A stretch of DNA of 64,000 nucleotides, from assembly GCF_013409255.1 (NCBI RefSeq), contig NZ_JACCAS010000001.1, forward strand, positions 248,001 through 312,000. Reading direction: 5' to 3'. Source of the stretch: Paraburkholderia bryophila. GTDB lineage: Bacteria; Pseudomonadota; Gammaproteobacteria; Burkholderiales; Burkholderiaceae. The translations under genes and the position numbers were made by a program. Each line of letters starts with the position of its first letter. Position 1 is the stretch's first letter. The notes beneath the pieces are model-generated. The model searched no databases. It was not told where the DNA came from and saw only the letters and a program-made list of their open reading frames with translations. Shown one piece after another: positions 60,149-64,000 of this stretch.

Positions 60149-61155
60149 CATTCCATTACACACAAGTCGGCGTGAGCGGGTTGTAAACTTTCGCGGCTTG
60201 CCGTTTACTCTTGCTTTTTGCGCGGTATGCGAATGGCACGAACAACGGAGAGCTCGGCGGCAATGGAATTCAAGGGTATCGATCTTGGCGACAAGCGCCT
60301 GAACCGGCGGGCGATCGTGCTGGGCGAACAACTGTCGGGGAATCCGACGACGAGCATTCCGCAGGCGTGCGGCGGCTGGGCCGAGACGGCAGCGGCTTAT
60401 CGGTTCTTCGCGCAGGACAAGCTGGAATGGACCGACGTCATGGAGCCGCACTGGCAGTGCTCGGCCGAGCGGATGCGGGTATGCGACGTGGTGCTGTGCC
60501 TGGATGTGGGCGCGTGAGCGCAAGGGCGCCGATGGTGTGCGTGGCGGCGAGAAGGAAAGCACGCGCTGGATTGAAGGATACGAACGAGTGGCCGAGCAGG
60601 CGGCGGATCTGCCCGGCACGCGGTTGGTGTATGTCGCGGACCGGGAGTCGGACATCATTGCGCTGATGCGCCGGGCACACGATCTCGGCTGTCCGGCGGA
60701 CTGGCTGATTCGCGCCCAGCACAATCGCGTGTTGCCCGAGGGTCAAAGGCTCTGGGATCACGCCACGCAAGCTGAGCCGCTGGGTGAAATCCGCTTCATG
60801 TTGCATGGTCGCCAGCGACAGAAGGCGCGGGAGGTGTTCATGGTGGTGGCGTGGCGCATTGCTCGTCTCATGCGGTTCGGCCGAACCTGCCCGGACCTCG
60901 ATGCCGGACTGCTGTTCGAGCCCGACGAATGGAAGGCCGCCTTCATCCTCAACAAGAAGACCCCGCCCGACAAACCACCGCAACTGAACGAAGTGGTACG
61001 GCTGGTCGCCATGCTCGGCGGCTTCCTCGCGCGCAAAGGCGACGGCGAGCCTGGCGTCAAAACCATCTGGCAAGGCATGCAGCGAGTGGTGGACTTCGCT
61101 GCTGGCATCAGGTACATGCGCGAGGTCGAGCGTCAGACTTGTGTGTAATGGAATG
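60149..61155 (+). mobile_element. Right copy of deleted IS4-family (IS50-like) element
   Basis: It is the same 1007-bp element as at 53509-54515 in opposite orientation, with the same 20-bp terminal repeats and both internal deletions at the same places. The two copies encode identical peptides apart from one Met/Val difference (near 60485). The left flank GCCTAAAAG is only 7/9 identical to the right flank GCCTTAAAT. Confidence 0.88.
60218..61148 (+). pseudogene. Tn5/IS50-type transposase remnant, right copy
   Basis: The remnant consists of frames 60218-60517 and 60504-61148, the same as in the left copy. The catalytic Asp segment and the Y-R-E-K region are missing. An identical defect in both copies shows that the deleted form was duplicated, not that two full elements decayed independently. 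Confidence 0.88.
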
Positions 61156-61164
61156 GCCTTAAAT
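61156..61164. repeat. Right 9-bp target-site duplication GCCTTAAAT
   Basis: It is identical to 53500-53508 and in direct orientation. It marks the outer boundary of the composite transposon. Confidence 0.85.
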
Positions 61165-61593
61165 GGTGGGCCGTTTCTGCGAGAGGGAATAGTACACGAC
61201 GTTGATACGCGTTATGCGTGCCTATTCTGACTGGCGGTTTTGGCGGCATGTAAAACGGTGCGTTATGTGACGTTCAACCGATGCGGGCGGCTGAAACACG
61301 GCGGCATGCGCCTGTCCAAAACGTTGACTGTCCCGCATTCCCTTTTGGCCATGTACATGCCTATTTGTGCCGAACCGATGCAATATCGGCGATATTAGCT
61401 GATTTTCTGCTGATGCGGAATTCGCGGATGCGATTTGCAGAATTTTCTCATTGATTGAATGCCCTGGTAAAAAATAAACTCGGTAACTCATCTCGTTTCA
61501 CGTTTTGAATGAGTGTGATTGAGTCGGTGTCGGTACTTTTTGATCCGCGTAATTTTAATGGGTGTTTGTGTCGAGGGATTAAGTTATTGGAAA
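61165..61593. other. AT-rich intergenic stretch between the transposon and the DUF6402-like gene
   Basis: These 429 bp contain no convincing gene. A small palindrome, AATATC-GGC-GATATT (61382-61396), is visible, and the last 150 bases are AT-rich (TTTTCTCATTGATTG, AAAAAATAAAC), a plausible promoter region for the downstream gene. Before insertion this would have been the upstream region of the YcxB-like gene on the left side. Confidence 0.4.
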
Positions 61594-62843
61594 ATGAGCA
61601 GAATAGTTAAAGTGCCGTACTATTTTCTTGCCGGATCGAAGTGGAAAGAATCATCGGGCTCGCAAGGCTGCGTGCCGCTCAATACGTTGAAATGTATTTC
61701 GTTTGATCGTCTGGCGCCTAATGAACCGTCGCCACCCAGACAAGTACCCGTCCGAGAGCTGAATCAGCAGGCAGAAGAAAAAATCGAGAGAAATCGCCTT
61801 CCCTGGCACTTACCTCACGACCTGAACCGCAACCCCCTCAAGATGCCGAACAGATTGAAAATCCGCCAACATTTGATCTGTTGGACATACCACATGCTAT
61901 GAAAAACATGGGCTGGCCGGTCTCGGTAAAACTCGCCACCGCGTGGTTCAGCAACTCAAAACACATTTATGATGATAATCCGAACTCCGTTCAACCCATC
62001 GACGGTGCTACGATCTCGCTGGATTGGTGTCTGAATTTTGGCGGCGTAAAAAACAAGTACGACGATCTGATTTCAAGGAAGATTTACAACGAGGCGGCTT
62101 ATGCTCACATAAAGAACAAGATAAAGCCGATTTTGGAAAGAGGCTTTCAACACTCGATCGCCTCGGACATCAACGCAAAAATCTTTCTGAAGGATCTAAG
62201 AAGTTTTCATATGGACTGGCAGTTTCAGATCGTCAACATATCGAGTTACGATACCCTGACAAATCGCCTTGGCATGACCGATTTGACGGCCGCACTTGCA
62301 AATTTCGGTATCTATGCGGCGATCGGTCGTGTTGAGGTCGGTGGGGACCGATATTACAAATATGATCGGAGCGCAAGGACCAAGACCTATTGCATGGATG
62401 CGCAGATCAAGGTAACGCATGTCTACGTATACGTGAAAGATAATTATTCGTTCAACGATTCAGATGGGAATTCGCAATATCTAGGTCACTGGAATAAAAG
62501 AGGAGTAGTATTGACGAAAGGCGCGCTTATTAGCGAGCTTATCAATGGTGGAAGATTTCATACTAGCTTTGGTGATTCGCTCGAAACGAAAATAAATTTC
62601 AACTGGAAGTATCTTTTTTATAAGCCGTTAGATAAACCAATTGACAAAAGAACCGGGTTGATCGGAAAATTCATGAAAAGGGACGTGTATTGGCCTGTCT
62701 ACAATAGCACGTACAATCGCTGGCGGGAAAAGCATAATCGGGGCGGCGATTTTATGGTTTATTCAATGCCGAAATATGTAAAACTAGACAGGCCGATTGA
62801 GGTCGGCGTGGGGGTGATATGCAGGCCGGTGGAAAAAATGTGA
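61594..62843 (+). pseudogene. DUF6402-type T6SS-associated protein, frameshifted
   Basis: The N-terminal frame (ATG 61594, MSRIVKVPYYFLAGSKWKES) runs to about 61820. The rest continues in another frame, which is open from about 61740 and reads PEPQPPQDAEQIENPPTFDLLDIPHAMKNMGWPVSVKL. It ends at 62843 with LTDLTAALANFGIYAA and VTHVYVYVKDNYSFND. Together they match one protein of about 415 residues that I associate with DUF6402, found near T6SS genes. The switch lies between about 61773 (an A6 run) and 61830. Unless this is a sequencing error, the gene is broken. Confidence 0.7.
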
Positions 62844-63430
62844 AGCGAATATCTATCACTGTACTAATTTTAATTGTCTGCGGTTTTGTTTTAGATCTCA
62901 CTGGCGTAAAAACTTTACTTTTTCTGATCGAGTACAAGCAGGCAATTACGCGTCTGATTGCGTTTGTTTTTGTGATCGTAATCACCTGTGTTATTGTGAA
63001 GGCGAAGGCAAGTCGGAAAATAAAATCATCCATCGCCATTTTTTTGATGATTGGCGGCTATGCATGCGTTTGTCTCTACGAATTTGTCATGCCGACGCAA
63101 TATGCGAGATGCGATTTTTACAGCCAAAAACTCAGCGGCGGTGTGAAAATCTTCGATGGAAAAAATTATAAAGTGAGCTTATGCGGAACCGGCAGTGACG
63201 ACATGCAAAGCGGCGATGAAATAAGGCTGCAGGTTTTCAGTGATACGGGAGTACTTCTCGCGACAAGGTATTTTTCAGTTAACTGGAATGAAAGTTTCCC
63301 GAACTCTCTTGAGTACGGACCTGATCGCATCACCTATTACGACAACAATGGACGTGATTTTAAGACGCACCTCTTTATGCCGCCAACGGCGTTAGATTGG
63401 GTGCGCGCGCGAATTCCATTGCTTAACTAA
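62840..63430 (+). CDS. Putative membrane protein, possible immunity partner of the DUF6402 gene
   Basis: A protein of 196 residues (GTG 62840) or 203 (ATG 62819). The GTG overlaps the stop codon of the previous gene (GTGA) and follows GGTGGA. There are three hydrophobic segments: ISITVLILIVCGFVLDL, LIAFVFVIVITCVIV and IAIFLMIGGYACVCLYEF. A C-terminal periplasmic or cytoplasmic domain follows (ARCDFYSQKLSGGVKIFDGKNYKVSLCGTG). It is AT-rich. The position behind a T6SS-type gene suggests an immunity role, which is inference. No family is recognised. Confidence 0.55.
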   Translation: MKRISITVLILIVCGFVLDLTGVKTLLFLIEYKQAITRLIAFVFVIVITCVIVKAKASRKIKSSIAIFLMIGGYACVCLYEFVMPTQYARCDFYSQKLSGGVKIFDGKNYKVSLCGTGSDDMQSGDEIRLQVFSDTGVLLATRYFSVNWNESFPNSLEYGPDRITYYDNNGRDFKTHLFMPPTALDWVRARIPLLN

Positions 63431-63498
63431 AGGCAGCGTGGCATTTGCAAGGCCCGGCACACTGAAGCGCCGAGCCTCGTTCAACCTCACCCGCAACC

Positions 63499-64000
63499 TC
63501 ACCCCCAAACAATCGACCCCGCCTCCGGACACGTCCACGACGACTGCAAGCGCTCGCGAATCTCCGCCAGCGACTGCCTCACCAGCAATTCGCCATTCCG
63601 GAACACCGGCACCAGCGCGCCGCCTTCAGCCTGCTCGGCCGTCTGCTGTTCGTACAGCACGAAGTGATCGCCTTCCTTCTCGACACGCGGCAGCCCCTTC
63701 GCGGACTTCTTGGTGCCGTCGTCGGTGGCCGGGTCTTTATAGATGTCGACCGCTTCGCCATCCACCTCGGCATAGATCGCCTTGAGCGCATAGCCGAAGG
63801 TGTCGCGCGAATTCATCCCATACACGTAGCTGCCGATGCCGAGCACCACGTTGCACGAAGCGAAGCCCTTGGCCGCCATACGCAACATGATGTCGCGTGC
63901 GCGGGTCAGCGTGATCGAGTCGCCGTAGATCAGCCCGACGTGCGAATCCAGCACCTTGTAGCCTTTCTCCGTGGTCGTCCCGCCGTAGATATTCCACAGA
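63499..64000 (-). CDS. Nicotinamide/nicotinate phosphoribosyltransferase (NAMPT type), C-terminal part
   Basis: The frame is open to the right edge; the start lies outside the window. The visible C-terminus (about 167 residues) shows NIYGGTTTEKGYKVLDSHVG, LIYGDSITLTRARDIMLRM, GIGSYVYGMNSRDTFGYALKA and DPATDDGTKKSAKGLPRV. These match the NAMPT/NadV class of phosphoribosyltransferases that make NMN from nicotinamide and PRPP. The enzyme feeds NAD recycling. The neighbouring AT-rich island ends just before this gene. Confidence 0.85.
   Translation of the reverse strand, partial: LWNIYGGTTTEKGYKVLDSHVGLIYGDSITLTRARDIMLRMAAKGFASCNVVLGIGSYVYGMNSRDTFGYALKAIYAEVDGEAVDIYKDPATDDGTKKSAKGLPRVEKEGDHFVLYEQQTAEQAEGGALVPVFRNGELLVRQSLAEIRERLQSSWTCPEAGSIVWG

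Larger units (their letters stand above)
53509..61155. mobile_element. Composite transposon: inverted IS4/IS50-like elements around a T6SS cassette
   Basis: Two 1007-bp copies of the same element in inverted orientation (53509-54515 and 60149-61155) enclose 5.6 kb with a vgrG, a putative effector, a putative immunity gene and a PAAR gene. The outer junctions carry identical 9-bp repeats, while the inner junctions (CCCTCAATC and GCCTAAAAG) do not match each other. This is the pattern produced when the outer ends transposed together as one unit. Both transposase genes are deleted, so transposition must have used an intact enzyme in trans, or predates the loss. Confidence 0.8.

Overview
The window looks like a chromosomal segment of a beta-proteobacterium of the Burkholderiaceae, most likely Paraburkholderia. 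The grounds are the high GC, the dense arrangement, the many LysR regulators, the Burkholderia-type porin and chemoreceptor, and the catabolic mix (catechol, 2-aminoethylphosphonate, amides). The genus is inferred from gene content and style, not from a marker gene.

Layout. (1) 1-7664 is the accessory end of a [NiFe]-hydrogenase locus: a partial accessory gene, an endopeptidase, a 33-aa microprotein and hypF-C-D-E-A-B, all co-directional and mostly overlapping. The microprotein and the accessory gene suggest a group 1h (actinobacterial-type) enzyme whose structural genes lie left of the window. (2) 7691-13343, minus strand: a CatM/BenM-like LysR, an HPP membrane protein-MarR-ClC operon with a palindromic operator, and a diguanylate cyclase. 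(3) 13719-19912: a sugar-type ABC importer, then catB-catA behind a perfect ATAC-N7-GTAT operator, ending in a 15-bp repeat tract and a convergent LysR gene. (4) 20161-35862: LysR-flanked catabolic units (MHS transporter-M20 amidohydrolase-deacetylase; phnW-phnX; a cytosine-deaminase-like amidohydrolase), two SDRs, a GAF-GGDEF cyclase and an orphan fimbrial protein.

(5) 36000-43526 is a sensory island: a candidate sRNA with a strong terminator, an FNR-type regulator with an intact Fe-S motif and a nearby FNR-like box, a Cache chemoreceptor, a probable globin-GAF-EAL phosphodiesterase and a HAMP-GGDEF cyclase. Together they suggest control of motility and c-di-GMP by oxygen or redox state. (6) 43666-53499 holds a porin, a tightly coupled DUF2760-Hsp70-Hsp70 operon, a LysR/reductase divergent pair and two small hypothetical genes.

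(7) 53500-61164 is the most striking region. Two 1007-bp inverted copies of a Tn5/IS50-like element, both with the same internal deletions, flank a 5.6-kb type VI secretion cassette (VgrG, putative effector, putative immunity protein, PAAR). The whole block is bounded by a perfect 9-bp direct repeat, GCCTTAAAT, as expected if it inserted as one composite transposon. (8) 61165-63430 is AT-rich and carries a frameshifted DUF6402-type gene and a membrane protein. The window ends in a partial NAMPT-type phosphoribosyltransferase.

Family names are assigned from memory of protein families and visible motifs; no database search was run.
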